The translations under genes were made by a program, and so were the position numbers. 64,000 bases of DNA from NCBI GenBank assembly GCA_015680685.1, contig MNCI01024940.1, positions 164,334 through 228,333 on the forward strand, read 5' to 3'. Positions 1-13,565 of the stretch are shown here, piece after piece (positions within the stretch are counted from its first letter, which is position 1; each line of letters begins with the position of its first letter). The notes under the pieces were generated by a model, which was not told where the DNA came from, did no database searches, and was given only the letters and a program-made list of their open reading frames with translations. This DNA comes from Gnetum montanum. Lineage: Eukaryota > Streptophyta > Gnetopsida > Gnetales > Gnetaceae.

Positions 1-655
1 AATCATTGACATCTATTATCTAGTCAAAATGAAGTTTCGTACGTGGTAGTTTATGCAGTAATTTTTGGTAGCATAGTAGGATTTTCTTGAAGAAATTTCT
101 TGTTTGAGCCTTGGAAGTTTTAACAATTCGTAGATATTGAATTTGGAATAGCTTTATTGCAAAGTGTTTACTCACGTCATTTTACCTTGTTTAAATATTT
201 GAGGTCTACACAAATCTACTTTCCTTTCTTTTCTATCTATTTCCATCGAATCTTACTCTATTTCTAGTTTTCTTGTGGAAGTATCTCTTTCTCTGGGAAA
301 AATTAGGAGTAGATTGCGGAGTTGTGCTCAAATGTTTTTGCAAAATTTTATTTGTTACAAGTAGGTATTATAAGGACTGCATAGACTAGGCAGTTGAACA
401 AAATAGGAAACTTTCAACAACTCACAGTACTTGGCAAAGTTGGCTGAATCTCTTTAAAGTAAGTCATTTGTAGTTTACACACAATGCAATCATTACATTT
501 CACACAACTGCACACCGCAATAGCACACACACATACTCACATTAACTACTAAGTTTATTTGGAGGTATCTAGGCCTTGGTGTTGCTAGAGACCAGCAGGC
601 ACCTAAATCCTATTCGAGGACACTCGTTGGCGGTCGCGTTCCAAACGGTCACCAA
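1..655. other. Unassigned flank left of rDNA
   Basis: AT-rich sequence with no recognisable gene. It holds a short CA-rich stretch near 520-540 and no long reading frame. It replaces the 26S gene expected to the left of ITS2 in rDNA unit 1, so the rDNA-derived block ends at about 650-660, close to the 26S 5' terminus. Confidence 0.5.
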
Positions 656-983
656 CAACCCTCACCTGAAGTAGGATCACTACGAAGAGGGAGTGTCACC
701 CCTCCTATGCATGATGAAAAGGAGGAACATCCCCCCGCCCAAAACCACTAGCTGCATGATCCCACATTGCACCAAAGGAGAAGGGTAGTGAGGGGGCCAA
801 CGTACCTCGTGTGTGCTCAATGTAGGGAACAAAGATACCATGATCACCATCTATAGCTCCATCCGAGGAGAAGCAAGAAAACATGATTTATAAAAACTTT
901 TAGCTGACTGCACCTCGAGAGATATGGATGACCACATCTACTACCCCCTCGCATGGGGTAAAGAGGGTGTGAAGTAGGATCTT
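656..983 (-). other. ITS2 of rDNA unit 1
   Basis: This aligns by eye with the ITS2 of unit 2 (24656-24976). Both share a CCCTCACCT block at the 26S edge, an AAAGGAGGAACATCC block, and a TAGGATCTTCACCACACCCAG block at the 5.8S edge. The transcript direction is right to left. No coding potential is assigned. Confidence 0.7.
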
Positions 984-1133
984 CACCACACCCAGCCAAA
1001 TGTGCCCTTGACCAACTTGTGTTCAAAGATTCGATGATTCACAAGATTCTACAATTCACCCAAATTATCACATTTTGCTATGTTTTTCATCAAAATGAGA
1101 GATGAGATATCCATTGTCAAGAGTCATGGTTGG
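984..1133 (-). rRNA. 5.8S rRNA pseudogene, unit 1
   Basis: The reverse complement matches plant 5.8S rRNA. It carries degraded forms of the GACTCTCGGCAACGG start, the GATGAAGAACGTAGC helix region and the GAATTGCAGAATCC segment. About 12 bases are missing near the 3' part relative to the unit 2 copy, and many CpG sites read TG or CA. It is flanked by ITS1 and ITS2 in the expected order. It is probably non-functional because conserved positions are changed. Confidence 0.85.
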
Positions 1134-1984
1134 GGTCACGAACCCATGGTTGACTATCACACTGATGTGACAGACGTTCATCGCATCCTTGGTGCCACTC
1201 ATACCCTTGCATTGGGGAAAGAGAAGTAGGTACCATCCAAGGGATGTGACCAGTGTCAACGTCTGGACAAGGGGGGTGCGACCATCCTTTGAATGATAAC
1301 CTTGCTATGCAACCCATGGGTGTGTGGGATGAGAACCTGTGAAGCACCAGCACCACAACTATTTGATGAAATGCCAACGACTACCCCTGCATTTTCCCAA
1401 AGTGATGACATGCCTTGCAACCTAGAGGCCAAGCGTACTCATTTTCCTAAAACATGTGTGATGGAAGAAGAGAACTACACCCAGCCATCGCATCTTATCC
1501 CCTCCCTCCCATGGAACTGGATGGCCTGGAAAAGAAAAGAGCGGCCCTCGTATGTCCATCCTTGTATTTTTAAAGCTGTTTGTGACAAGGTTACTTACCA
1601 TGAACATAGGGCTCCATGAATTTCTCACCAAGGTGTAGAAGCTTCTTTCATAGGTCACCAAAATGAGCATCTTTCCATCTATCCTCGATGGACGATGGCG
1701 ATTATGGCCGATACGTCTTCCATCAGGAGGGAACCTCAGCCCCTCCTTTGAATTCTCTGGATCCATCCCCTTTTTCTTTCCACCTTGAAATTAGCCTAGG
1801 TGATGGCATTTCCTTCAGGCCATCAATCCATCAAACGTGCTAGGTGTAATTTAGAAGCAACATCTTGTGCCCCCGCCAAGCACACGCTCTTCCCACAAAG
1901 TCTCGTCGTGGTTCCCCCAAGCATTCTTTGTCACTGCAATGGAAATGCAAGACTATAACCAATGAGACAAAATCATGTGCACAT
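1134..1984 (-). other. ITS1 of rDNA unit 1
   Basis: This 851-bp spacer between 5.8S and 18S aligns throughout with the unit 2 ITS1 (25139-26016). Reading frames inside it, for example around 1293-1619, are chance frames in spacer. The length is well above that of typical angiosperm ITS1 and closer to gymnosperm values. Confidence 0.75.
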
Positions 1985-2597
1985 CAATGATCCTACCATA
2001 GGTTCACCTACGGTAACCTTGTTACGACTTCTCCTTCCTCTAAACGATAAGGTTCAATAAGCTTCTCACAACTTCAACAATGGTGAAACCATCATCATCA
2101 TCGTAATTTGAACATTTCAGTAGATCATTCAATCAGTAGGAGTGACAGGCGGTGTGTAAAAAAGGTAGGGATGTAGTTAACATGAGCTGATGACTCGCGC
2201 TTACTAGGAATCCCTCATTCGAGACAGATAATTGCAAAGATCTATCCCCATCACGATGCATTTTCACAAGATTTCCCGATCCTCTCAAACTAGGGAAAGA
2301 AGCTTGCTAAATGCATCAGTGTAGTGCACGTGCAGCCCAAAACATCTAAGGGCATCACAAACCTATTGTTACCTCAAAATTTCATGGCTTGAGTGGCCAT
2401 AGACCCTCTAAGAGGCTATCCGCAAAGGGTGTACCTCCATGTAGCTAGTTAGCAGGTTGAGGTCTCGTTCGTTAACAAAATTAACCAGACAAATCACTCC
2501 ACCTACTAAGAACGGCCATGCACAACCACCCATAGAATCAAGAAAGAGCCCTCAATCTGTCAATACTTACTATGTCTAGACATGGTAATTTTTCCCA

Positions 2598-2637
<40 letters not shown>

Positions 2638-3260
2638 TCCCTTCTATCAATTCCTTTAAGTTTTAGCCTTATGGCCATACTTCACCTAGAACCCAAACAC
2701 TTTGATTTCTTGGAAGGTACTGACGAAGTCCTAAGAGAAACATCTGTCGATCCTTAGTTGGCATCATTTATGGTTGAGACTAGGATGGTATCTGATCATC
2801 TTCGAGCCCCTAACTTTCATTCTTGATTAATGAAAACATCCTTGGAAAATGCATTTACACTAGTTCATCTTTCATAAATCCAAGAATTTCACCTCTGAAA
2901 ATGAAATACAAATTCCCCCGATAGTTCCTATTAATCATTACTCCCATCCTAAAGGCCAACACAATAGAATTGAAATCCTATCGTATTATTCCATGCTAAT
3001 GTATTCACAGCATAGGCTTTCTTTGAGCACTCTAGTTTTTTCAAAGTAATAATGTCAGAGCTGCAACCCAGCCAATTAAGGCTAGCACCATGTCACTGAT
3101 AGAAGGAATCGAGCATTTTATGCACACTACATTGATGGATCGACCACCCCATCCCAAGATCCAACTATGGGCTTTTTAACTACAACAACTTAAATATATG
3201 CTATTGGAGCTAGAATTACCACAACTATTGGCACAAGACTTTTCCTCCAATGGATCCTCA
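1985..3260 (-). rRNA. 18S rRNA pseudogene, 3' two thirds
   Basis: On the minus strand this is small-subunit rRNA. The 3' end is recognisable as the complement of GGATCATTG at 1985-1993, followed by the complement of AAGTCGTAACAAGG. The gene runs normally to the region complementary to GAGGATCCATTGG, then stops at 3260 and continues directly into 15-bp minisatellite. About 480 nt of the 18S 5' end are absent compared with unit 2. Many conserved C or G positions are T or A. It is a broken, non-functional copy. Confidence 0.9.
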
Positions 3261-3977
3261 TAGGGCACTCTTAGGAAGGAGAACACTCACATTCATAGCA
3301 CAAGGTGCTCCCAAGGGGAATGCTCTCAAAGAGGCTTCTCTAACAAACAATGATTTTAGGGCGAGCACTCATATAGAGAATGATCTTGAGGAGAATGCTC
3401 TCAAAGAGGGAATCCTCAAAGAAATAATTCTCAAGGAGGATGATGTTCTCTAAAAAAATGCTCTCAATGAGGGCACTCTTGAGGTGAACACTCTCACATG
3501 AGTCATGGAATGTGCTCTCATCGACAACACTCTCATGAAGAGTGCTCTTAATGAGAATGCTCTTGTAAAGCCCACTCTAACAAAGGCAGCTCTCAGGAAT
3601 AGTGCTCTCAAGGAGGGCACTCTTTGACAAAATGCTCTCAATGAGGACACTCCAGAGAGAATGCTCTAGCCAAGGGCCCTCTCAAGGAGAATTCTCTTTC
3701 AAAGGGCACTCTAACATAGGGTTCTCTTAATGAGAATGCTCTAGGGGAGCGCAATCTCACATAGAATGCTCTTAAGGATGATGCTCTCAAGGAGGGCATC
3801 CCCAGAGAGACTAATCTCAAAGAGGGAGTTCTAATGGAGGTAGCTCTCCAAGAGAACAATCTCAACCAGGGCACTCTTAGGGAGAACACTCTCACATGCA
3901 TAATGCAAAGTGATCTTAAGGAGGTTTTTCTAAGGAAGAGTGCTCTCCAAGAGGTATCTCTCAATGAGGAAGCTCCA
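3261..3977. repeat. 15-bp minisatellite block A
   Basis: Tandem degenerate 15-mers of the form RCTCTCAAGGAGRRY, with alternating GCTCT and ACTCT starts. The block begins abruptly inside the broken 18S gene and ends at the first promoter module. Reading frames are open because the unit length is a multiple of three and lacks stops. I do not regard them as genes. Confidence 0.9.
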
Positions 3978-4285
3978 AGGAAAATTCTCCAAGGAAACCA
4001 ACCCCATGGAACATGCCCGCAATGCTGCAATCCTTTAATCTTAAACTGTAAATGAGGACACTGCCTTCTCCAGGGTTATCCTTCTTCACAACAAGGCTCG
4101 TGAGTCACGTACATGAACAATAAGGCTGTGATATCATGGGTAGGGCAAGGAATCCCTGGGGGAGAAACCCACGTATTGCTCTATCACTCCGACTGGTCGT
4201 CAACTCTACCTGCCCCTATATATGTTCATTGGACTAGTTTCAGACATACTATCCTGCACCCTTATAAATTTGGTCATGAAGGAGT
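3978..4285 (-). promoter_or_regulatory. rDNA spacer promoter module 1
   Basis: This is a module of about 300 bp found six times in the window. On the minus strand a conserved upstream region (4223-4285) leads into an initiator-like ATATATAGGGG (complement of 4213-4222). A leader of about 235 bp follows, running to 3978. The initiator resembles the plant RNA polymerase I consensus TATATA-(A/G)GGG. The direction agrees with the rDNA genes to the left. The Pol I role is inferred. Confidence 0.6.
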
Positions 4286-7200
4286 AGCTAAAGGAGAGTG
4301 CTCTCATGTACGTGGCGTAAAGTGCTCTCATGGAGGGTGCTCTGAAGAAGAATGCTCTCAGAAGGGCTACTCTAATGGAGGGTGCTCTAAGTGAGGGTGC
4401 TCTCACGACGAACGTTCTTATGGAGGATGTTCTTAAGTAGGGCATCCTTAGCGAGACCACTCTCAGGGAGGGCATTCCCAAGGAGGGAACTCTTAGTAAG
4501 GGTGCTCTTAATGAGGATGCTCTTGAGGAGAACACTCACACTAGGGTGCATGGTGCTCTCATAGAGGGCATGCTAAAGAAAAGTGCTCTCGTGGATGCCA
4601 CTCTAACAAAGGCCAATCTCAAGGAGAGCACTCATCGATAGAATGCTCTCAACAAGGGAACTCCATGGAGAATGCTAAAAATGAGGGCCCTCTCAAGGAG
4701 AATTCTCTTCGGAAGGCTGCTCTCAAGGAGAATGCTCTCGAGGAGGGCGATCTCATGTAGAACACTCATAAGGAGGATGCTCTAAAGGAGGGCGTCCCTA
4801 GTTGACCGATCTCAAGGATGGCATTCTAATGGAGGTAGCTCTCCAAGAGAATGATCTCAACAAGGGAACTCTCAAGGAGAACACTCTCACATGGATAACA
4901 CAAAGTTCTCTTAGGGAGAATTCTCTAAGGGAGCTTGCTCTAAGGGAGAGTGCTCTCTGGGAGGGCATCCTCTAAGAGAGAGCTCTCAGCAAGGGTGCCC
5001 TTAAGGATAACACTAAAATGTAGTGCAAGGAGCTCTCAAGGAAGATGCTCTTAAGGAAAACGCTCTCTGAGATGCCACTCTAATATAGGAATTTCTCATG
5101 GAGAATGCTCTCAAGGAGGGCACTCTCATGGAGAACATTTCTAAGGAGGACACTCTCGAGGAGGGTGTCCTTTGGGAGGCCAATCTCAAGGAGGGGGTTC
5201 TTCGGAAGGGCACTCTTACAAAGGGTGCTCACCAAAATAATTCTTTCAATGAGGGCACTCTCAAGGTAAAAAATTTCATGTGCATAATGTAAGGTTCTCT
5301 CATGGAAAATGCTCTCATTGAGGCCACTCTTAAGGAGAATGCTCTCGTGAAGGACACTCTAATGAAGGCCACTCTCAGGCACAACACTCTCAAGGAGGGC
5401 ACTCTTCGACAAAATGCTCTCGATGAGGACACTTCAGGGAGAATGCTCTTTAGAAGGCTACTTTAACAAAGGGTGCTCTCCAGGAGAATGCTCTCAGGGA
5501 GGGTGATCTCATGTAGAATGCTCTTAAGGAGGACACTCTTAAGGAGGGTGTCTTTAGTGAGACTGCTCTCAAAGAGGGAGTTCTAATGGAGAAAACTTTC
5601 CAAGAGAATGCTCTCAACAAGGACACTCTTGAGGAGAACACTCTCATGTGCATAACGCAAGGTGCTCTCAGGGAGAACACTTTGAGGGAGGTAACTCTAA
5701 TGAAGATCATTGTCCATCAGGGCACTTGTTGAGATAGAGCTCTCAATGAGGATGCTCTTGAGGAGAACACTCTCACATGTGTAGTGCAAGGTGCTCTCAA
5801 GAAAGGTTCTCTTAAAGAGAAAAATCTTTGAAATGCTACTCTAACGAAGGAGCCTCTTAAGGAAAATGCTCTTAGGGAGGGTGCTCTTGGGAAGGGCACT
5901 CTCATAGAGAACATTCTTAAGAATGACGCTCTCAAGGAGGGTGTCCTCAAGGAGATCAATCTTAGGGAGGGTGTTCTCAAGGAGGGCATTCTAAAGAAGT
6001 GTGCTTTCAATGAGGATGCTCTTGAGTAGAACATTCACACGAGGGCATAGGGTGCTCTCATGGATGGCACTCTCAAGGAGAATGCTCTTACCAAAGCTGC
6101 TCTAATGGAGATTGCTCTCAGGGAGAACGCTCTTGGGGATGGCACTCTTAGGAAGGGCACTCTTCAAAAGAACATTCTCAATGATGGCACTCTTGAGGTG
6201 AACACTCTTAATGTGCATAACACAAAGTGCTCTCATGGACAATGCTCTCATGGATGTCACTCTCAAGGATAACACTCTTGCAGAGGCTGCTCTAATGGAG
6301 GCCACTCTTAGGGAAAATGCTCTTGGGGAGAATGCTCTTGGGAAGGGTGCTCTAAATGAGGGCACCCTTTGATAGAATGATCTTAATGAGGGTGCTCCAG
6401 GGAGAACGCTCCTTGTGAGGGCACTCTGAAATAGAATGCTCTTTGAAAGGTTGCTCTAATGGAGGGCGCTCTCAAGTAGAACACTCTCAAGGAGGGCATC
6501 GCCAGCGAGACCAATCTCAAGGAGGGCATTCTAATGAAGGGAAATCTCCAACAAAACTCTCTCAACAAGGGTGATCTTGAGCAGAACACTCTCACATGCA
6601 TAACGCAAGGTGTTTTCAAGGAGAACTCTTTGAGGGAGGTTGCTCTAAGAAAGAGCACTTTCTAGGAGGGCATCCTTTGAGAGTGAGCTCTCAATGAGGG
6701 CACTCTTGAGGAGAACACTCTCACATGAGTAATGCTAGGTGCTCTCAAGGAAGGTGCTCTCAGGGAAGGTGCTCTCAAGGAGAACACTATTCGAAAGGCT
6801 ACTCTAATGGATGGAACTCTTAGGGAAGGTGCTACCACCAAGAACGTTCTTAAGGAGGATCCTCTCAAGGAGGGCGTCCTCAGCGAGACCATTCTTAGGG
6901 AGGGAACTCTTATGAAGGGAAATCTCCAATACAACATTCTCAATGAAGACACTTTCAAGGTGAACACTCTCATGTGTGTAATGCAAGATGCTCTCATGAA
7001 CAATGACCTCATGGAGGGAGCTCTCAAGAAGAATTCTTTTGCAGAGACTGCTCTTAGGAAGAAGGCTCTCAGGAATGGCGATCTAAAGAAGGGCACTCTT
7101 CGACAGAATGATCTCAATGAGGGCACTCTAGGGAGAATGCTCCTGGTGAGGGCCCTCTCAAAGACAACACTCCTTAGATGGTTTCTCTGAAAAAGGATGC

Positions 7201-10200
7201 TCTCAAGGAGAATGCTCTCAGGGAGGGCATCCCTAGTGAGAACAATCTCAAGGAGGACGTTCTCCAAGAGAATGCTCTCAAAAAGGGTGTTCTCGAGGAT
7301 AACACTATCACGTGTGTAACACAAGATTCTCTTAGGTAGAACACTTTGAGGGAGGTCACTCTAATGAAGATTTCTCTCTAAGAGGGCACCTTCTGAGAGG
7401 GAACTCTCAACAAGGGCGCTCTCAAGGAGAACACTCTCACGTGCGTAGAGCAAGATAATCAGAGAAGACATCCTCAAGAATAATGTTCTCACTAAGGGTA
7501 CTCTCACAAAGAATGTTCTCAAGGAGGATGCTCTGAAGGAGGGTGTCCTTAGGGAGACCACTCTTAGGAAGGGCGTTCTTAGTGAGGGAACTCTTAGGAA
7601 GGATAGTCTCCAAAAGAATGCTCTCAATGAGGGCACTCTTGAGGTGAACACTCTCATGTGCATAATGCAAGGTGCTCTCATGAAAAATGCTCTCATGAAG
7701 GATGCTCTCAAGGAGAATTCTAACAAGGAGAACGCTCTCGCAGAGGCCACTCCAATGGAGGCTACTCTCAAGGAGAATGCTCTCAACAAGGGTGCTCTTG
7801 AGGAGAACACTCTTATGTCTGTAATAGAAGGTGCTCTTAGGAAGAACACTCTTAGGGAGGTCACTCTGAGGAAGGGAGCTCTGTATTAGGGAGTCCTTCG
7901 AGAGGGAGCTCTCAACAAGGGCACTTTTGAGAAGAGCACTCTCACATGCATATCACAAGATGCTCTCAGAGAAAGCACCCTTAAGGAGAACAATGTCCAA
8001 AAGGCTGCTCTAACAGAGGAGGCTTTCAAGGAAAATGCTCTCAAGAAGGGTGCTATATGGGAAGGCACTCTCATAGAGAACATTCTTTAAGGTGAACACT
8101 CTCATGTTCTTAATGCAAGGTTCTCTCATGGACAATGCTCTCATGGAGGCCACTCTCAAGGATAACACTCTTGCGGAGGTTGCTCTTAGGGAGAATTATC
8201 TCATGAAGGGTCCTCTAAAGGAGAGCACTCTTTGATAGAATGATCTCAAGGAGAATGCTCCTAGTGAGGGCCCTCTCAAACTGAACACTCTTTGAAAAGC
8301 CACTCTAATGAAGGTCGCTCTCAACTTGAACGCTCTCAGGGAGGGCATCCATAGTGAGAAAGATCTCAATGAGGGCATTCTAATGGAGGGTGATCTCCAA
8401 GAGAATTCTCTTAACAAGGGAACTCTAGATAAGAACACTCTCACATACATAATGCAAGGTGTTCTTAGGGAGAACGATCTGAAGGAGGTCACTCTAAGAA
8501 AGAGCACTCTCTAGGAGGGCATCTTCCAAGAGGGAGCTCTCAATGAGGGAACTCTTGAGAAAAACACTCTCATGTGCATAATGCAAGGTGCTCTTGGGAA
8601 AGGTTCTCTCAAGGAGAACACTCTCTAAAATGATGCTTTAATGGAGGGCACTCTCAAGGAGGGTGCTCCCATCGAGAATGTTTTTAAGGAGGACACTTTC
8701 AAGGAGGGCATCATCAGGGAGACCACTCTTAGTAAGGGCATTCTTAGGGAGGGCACTCTTTGATACAACACTCTTAACAATGGAACTCTTGAGGTGAACG
8801 CTCTCATGTGCATAATGCAAGGTGCTCTCATGGAGGGATCTCTCATGGAGAACACTCTCAGGAAGGATGACCTAAAGGAGGGCACTCTTCAATAGAATGA
8901 TCTCAATGAGGCCATTCTAAGGAGAATGCTCTTGGTGAGGGCACTCTCAAAGAGAAAGCTCCTCAAATGGTCTCTCTAATGAAGGGTGCTCTTAAGGAGG
9001 GCACTCTTAGAAAAGGTGCTCTCTGAAAGAATGCTCTCAATCAGTACACTCTCAAGGTGAACACTCTCATGTGCATAACGCAAGGTGCTCTCATAGACAA
9101 TGCTCTCAAGGAGAACACTCTAATGAAGGATGCTCTTAGGGAGAATGATCTCAAGGAAGGTGCTCTCAAGGAGGGCACTCTTCAAGAAAATTCTCTTAAC
9201 GACGGTGCTCTAGGGAGAATGCTTCTAGTGAGGGCACTCTCAATAAGAAAACTATTCACATGACTACTCTAATGGAGGCCATTCTCAAGAAGAATGCTCT
9301 CATGGAGGGAATTCTCATGAAGAACGCTCTCAAGGAGGGCATCCCTAGGGAGACCACTCTCAAGGAGGGAATTATAATGGAGGATGCTCTCTAAGAAAAT
9401 TCTCTCAATAAAGGCACTCTCAAGGAGAACATCCTCACGTGTGTAATGCAAGGTGATCTCAGGGAGAATGCTCTAAGGAAGGGTGCCCTAAGGAAGAGAG
9501 ATCTCTGTGAGGGCACCCTCTAAGAGGGAGCTCTACACAAGGGTGATCTCAAGGAGAACACTCTCACATGTGTAGCTCAAGGTGCTCTTGGTGAAGGCAC
9601 TCTCAAGGAGTACAATATCCAAAAGTCTGCTCTAACGGAGGAGGCTCTCAAGGAGAACTCTCTCAAGGAGGGTGCTTACAGTGAGGGCACTCTCATAGAG
9701 AATTCTCTCGAGAAGTGCATCATTAGGGAGATCTCTCTTAAGCAGGGCACTCTTAGGAAGGGTGCTCTCTGATAAAATGCTCTCAACCAAAATGCTTTCA
9801 AGGATAACACTTACATGAGGGTGCAAGGTGCTCTCATGGAGGGTGCTCTCAAAGAGAATGCTCTCATGGAGTTAGCTCTAACGTAGAAAGCTCTCAGGGA
9901 GAACACTCTCAGGGAGGCCACTCTCAAAAAGAATTCTATTAAAAAGGATGCTATCAAGATTAGCATCCACAGGAAGATAGCTATCAGGGAGGGTGTTCTT
10001 AAGGAAGGCACTCTTAAGGAGTGCACTCTCCAAAAGAACGTTCTCAACAAGGGCACTCTCAAGGTGAACACTCTCGCGTGCGTAACACAAGGTGCTCTCA
10101 TGTTAAACTTTATCATAGAGGGAACTCATAAGGAGAACACTCTCATAGAGATCACTCTATAGGAAAATGCTCTCAGGAAGGGTGCTCTAAAGAAGGGCAC

Positions 10201-10799
10201 TCTTTGATAGAACAATCTCAATGAGGGCACTCTCAAAGAGAATGCTCTCGATGAAGGAGCTCTCAAAGAGAACACTCTAATGGAAGATGCTCTTAGGAAA
10301 AATGCTCTTGAATATAGCAATCACATAGAGAATTCTCTCAAGAAGGACACTCTTAAGGAGGGTGTCTCCATGAAGACCGCTCTCAAGGAGGCCATTCTAA
10401 TGGAGGGAAATCTCCAAGAGAATGCTCTCAACAAGGGAACTCTCAAGGAAAACACTCATGTGTGCAATGCAAGGTGCTCTCAAGGAGAATGTTGTAAGGG
10501 TGGTCATTCTAAGGGAGAGAGCTCTCAAGGAGAATGCTCTCAAGCAGGGTGATCTCACATACACCCCTCTTAAAAGGGATGCTTTCAAGGAGGGCGTCCC
10601 TAGTGAGAGCTATCTCAAGGAGGGTGTTCTAACGGAGGTATCTCTCAAAGAGAATAATCTCAACAAGGGTACTCTCGAGGAGAACACTGTCATATGTGTA
10701 ACAAAAAGTTCTCTTAGGGAGAATGGTCTAAGAGAAGTCATTCTAAGGGAGAGAGCTCTACGAGAGGAAGCTCTCAAAGATGAAGCTTCATGAAAAATG
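4286..10799. repeat. 15-bp minisatellite block B
   Basis: This is the longest uninterrupted minisatellite block here, about 6.5 kb. Its 15-bp units carry variant segments with an ATGTGCATAATGCAAGG-like phrase every 120-400 bp, which indicates higher-order units. Open frames on both strands translate to five-residue periods (LKEGT/LKENA on plus; SLRAF/SLRVP and LLESV on minus). All are interrupted irregularly, so nothing suggests coding selection. Confidence 0.9.
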
Positions 10800-11095
10800 C
10801 TCTAGGGAAACCAACATGACGAAACATGCACGCAATGCTATAAGCCTTTCATCTCAACTTTGAAATGAGGACACTACCTTCTCTAGGGTTATCCATCTTA
10901 GCAAAAAGGCTCTTGAGTCATGGACATGAACAATGAGGCCACAATATTGTGGGTAGGGCAAGGCATCCCTGGGGAAGAAACCCAATTATTTCTCTATCAC
11001 TACAAACAGTTGTCAACTCTACCTCCCCCTATATATGTTGATTGGACTAGTTTTAGCCATACCGTCTTGCACCATTATAAATTTTGTGATGAAGG
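10800..11095 (-). promoter_or_regulatory. rDNA spacer promoter module 2
   Basis: Second copy of the module of about 300 bp. On the minus strand the CATATATAGGGGGAGG core is the complement of 11023-11038. The upstream region lies to 11095 and the leader to 10800. The core is an excellent match to the TATATAGGGG initiator form. Confidence 0.6.
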
Positions 11096-13255
11096 ACTAG
11101 ATCAAGGAGAGCACTCTAAGGGATAGGGCTCTCATGTGCATAGCACAAGGTGCTCTTAGGGAGGGTGCTCTCAAGGAGAATGCTCTCTAGAGGCTAGCTC
11201 TAATGGAGAACCTTCTTAAGGAGGACTCTCTCAAGGAGGGCATCCTCTAGGAGATCACTCTTAGGGAGGGCATTCTCAAGGAGGGAACTCTTAGGAATAG
11301 AGCTTTCAATGAGGGTGCTCTTGAGGAGAATGCTCTTGGGAAAGGCACTCTCAAGGACAACACTCTCGGGGAAGGTGCTCCCAAGAACAATGCTCTCTAA
11401 GATGCCACTCTAATGGAAGAAGCTCTCAAGGGCACTCTCAAGGAGGGAAATCTCGCTGAAAACATTCTTAAGGAGGATGCTCTTGACTAGGGCATCCTTA
11501 GGGACACTACTCTCAAGGACAATGTTCTTAGGGAGGGCACTCTTAGGAAGGGCACTATCCAAAAAAATGCTCTCAACGAGGACACTCTCAAAGTGAACAC
11601 TCTCATGTGTGTAATGTAAGATTCTCTCATGGACAATGCTCTCACAAAGACCACTCTAATGATGGATTCTCTCAGGGAGAATGCTCTTGGGGAGGGCACT
11701 CTTTGACAAAACACTCTCAACAAGGATGCTCTAGGGAGAACGCTCCCGATGAGGCCACTCTCAAGAAGAACACTCTTTAGATGGCTGGTCAAACAGAGGT
11801 CACTATCAAGAAGAACGCTCTTGTGGAGGGACATGTCACATAGAATTCTCTCAAGGAGGGCATCCCCAGGGAGACTGCTCTTAAGGATGGTGTTCTAATG
11901 GAGGGAACTTTCCAAGAGAATGGTCTCAACAAGGGTGCTCTCGAGGAGAACACTCTTACATGCATAACACAAGGTGCTCTCAGGGAGAATGCTCTAAGGG
12001 AGAGTGCTCTCTGGTAGGGCACCTTCCCAGAGGGAGCTCTGAATGAGGGTGCTCTAAAGAAGAACACTCTCACATGCATAGAGCAAGGCACTCTTAAGAA
12101 AGGTGCTCTCAAGGATAACACTCTCTAAAAGGCCATTCTAATGAAGGACACTCTCACAGAGAACATTCTTAACACTCTCGTGGAGGGAACTCTCATGAAG
12201 AATTCTCTTAAGAAGGAAACTCTCAAGGTGGGCATCCTCAAGGAGGGCATCTTATAAAGGGTGCTCTCCAATAGAATGCTTTCAACAAGGACGCTCTCAA
12301 GGAGAACACTCACACAAGGCCACAAGGTGCTCTCATGGAGGGTGCTCTCAAGGAGAACACTCTCACATATGCAAAACTAACGTAAAAAACTCTCAGGGAG
12401 AATGCTCTCAAGGAGGGAACTCTCACAGAGAAAACTCTTAAGGAGGATGCTATCAAGGTTGGCATCCTTAGGGAGATAGCTCTCAAGAAGGGCATTCTCA
12501 GGGAGGGAACTCTCCAAAATAATTTTTTCAATGAGGGTGCTCTTGAGGTGAACACTTTCATATGTGTAATGCAAGCTGCTCTCATGGAAAAATTTCTCAT
12601 AGAGGATGATCCCAAGGAGAACGCTTTTGTAGAGGTTTCTCAGGGAAAATTCTCTCATGAAGGGCACTCTAAAGGAAGACACTCTTCAATGAAATGATCT
12701 CAACGAGGGTGCTCTCAAAGAGAAAACTCCTAGTGAAGGTGCTCTCAAATAGAATGCTCTTTCAAAGGCTACTCTAATTGAGGGCACTCTTAATAAGAAT
12801 TCTCTCATGGAGGATGATCTCATGGAGAATGCTTTCAAGGAGGGCATCCCCATGAAGACCGCTCTCAAGGTGGGCATTCTAATGAAGAGAAGTCTCCAAG
12901 AAAACACTCTCAACAAAGGTGCTCTCAACAAGAACACTCTCATGTGCATAAAACAAGATGCTCTAGAGGAGAATTCTCTAAGGGAGGTTGCTCTAAGGAA
13001 GAGAGCTCTTAAGGAGAATGCTCTCAAGGAGGGTGATCTCATGTAGAATGCTCTTAAGGAGGATGCTCTCAAGGAGGGCATCCCTAGCGAGAGCGATTTC
13101 AAGGAGGGTGTTCTAATGGAGGTAGCTCTCAAAGAGAACAATCTCAACAAGGAAACTCTCAAGGAGAACACCTTGCATATGTAATGCAAAGTGCTCTTAG
13201 GGAGGTCGCTTTGAGGGAGAGTGCTCTCCAAGAGGGATCTCTCAACAAGGGCACT
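11096..13255. repeat. 15-bp minisatellite block C
   Basis: Degenerate 15-bp units, about 2.2 kb, between promoter modules 2 and 3. It has the same unit structure as the neighbouring blocks. The corresponding block in the second unit is 40169-42370. Confidence 0.9.
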
Positions 13256-13565
13256 CCAGAAAGAATGCTCCAGGGCAACCAAACCCACAGAACATGCCCG
13301 CAATGGTACAAGCCTTTTATCTCAAATTGTAAACAAGAACACCACCTTCTCCAAGGTTATCCTTCTTCCTAAAAAGGCTTATGAGTCATGGACATGAAAA
13401 ATGAGGCTGCAATATCATGGATAGGGCAAGGCATCCTTGGGAAAGAAACCCACATATCGCTCTATCACTACAACCCGTCATCAACATTACCTCACCCTAT
13501 ATATGTTGATTGGGCTAGTTTTAGCCATACTATCCTTCACCCTTATAACTTTGGTCATGAAGGAC
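13256..13565 (-). promoter_or_regulatory. rDNA spacer promoter module 3
   Basis: Third full copy, with upstream region, core near 13495-13505 (minus-strand ATATATAGGGTGAGG) and leader. One G of the GGGG run is changed to T, so it is slightly weaker than module 2 as a match to the initiator. Confidence 0.55.

Noticed and set aside
1293-1766. ORFs of 108 and 114 codons in ITS1
   Set aside because: They lie in a spacer whose second copy does not conserve the frames.
6732-7190. LKEGT/LKENA frames resembling pentapeptide-repeat proteins
   Set aside because: The five-residue period comes from the 15-bp unit. The residues do not keep the A-(D/N)-L pattern and frames shift constantly.
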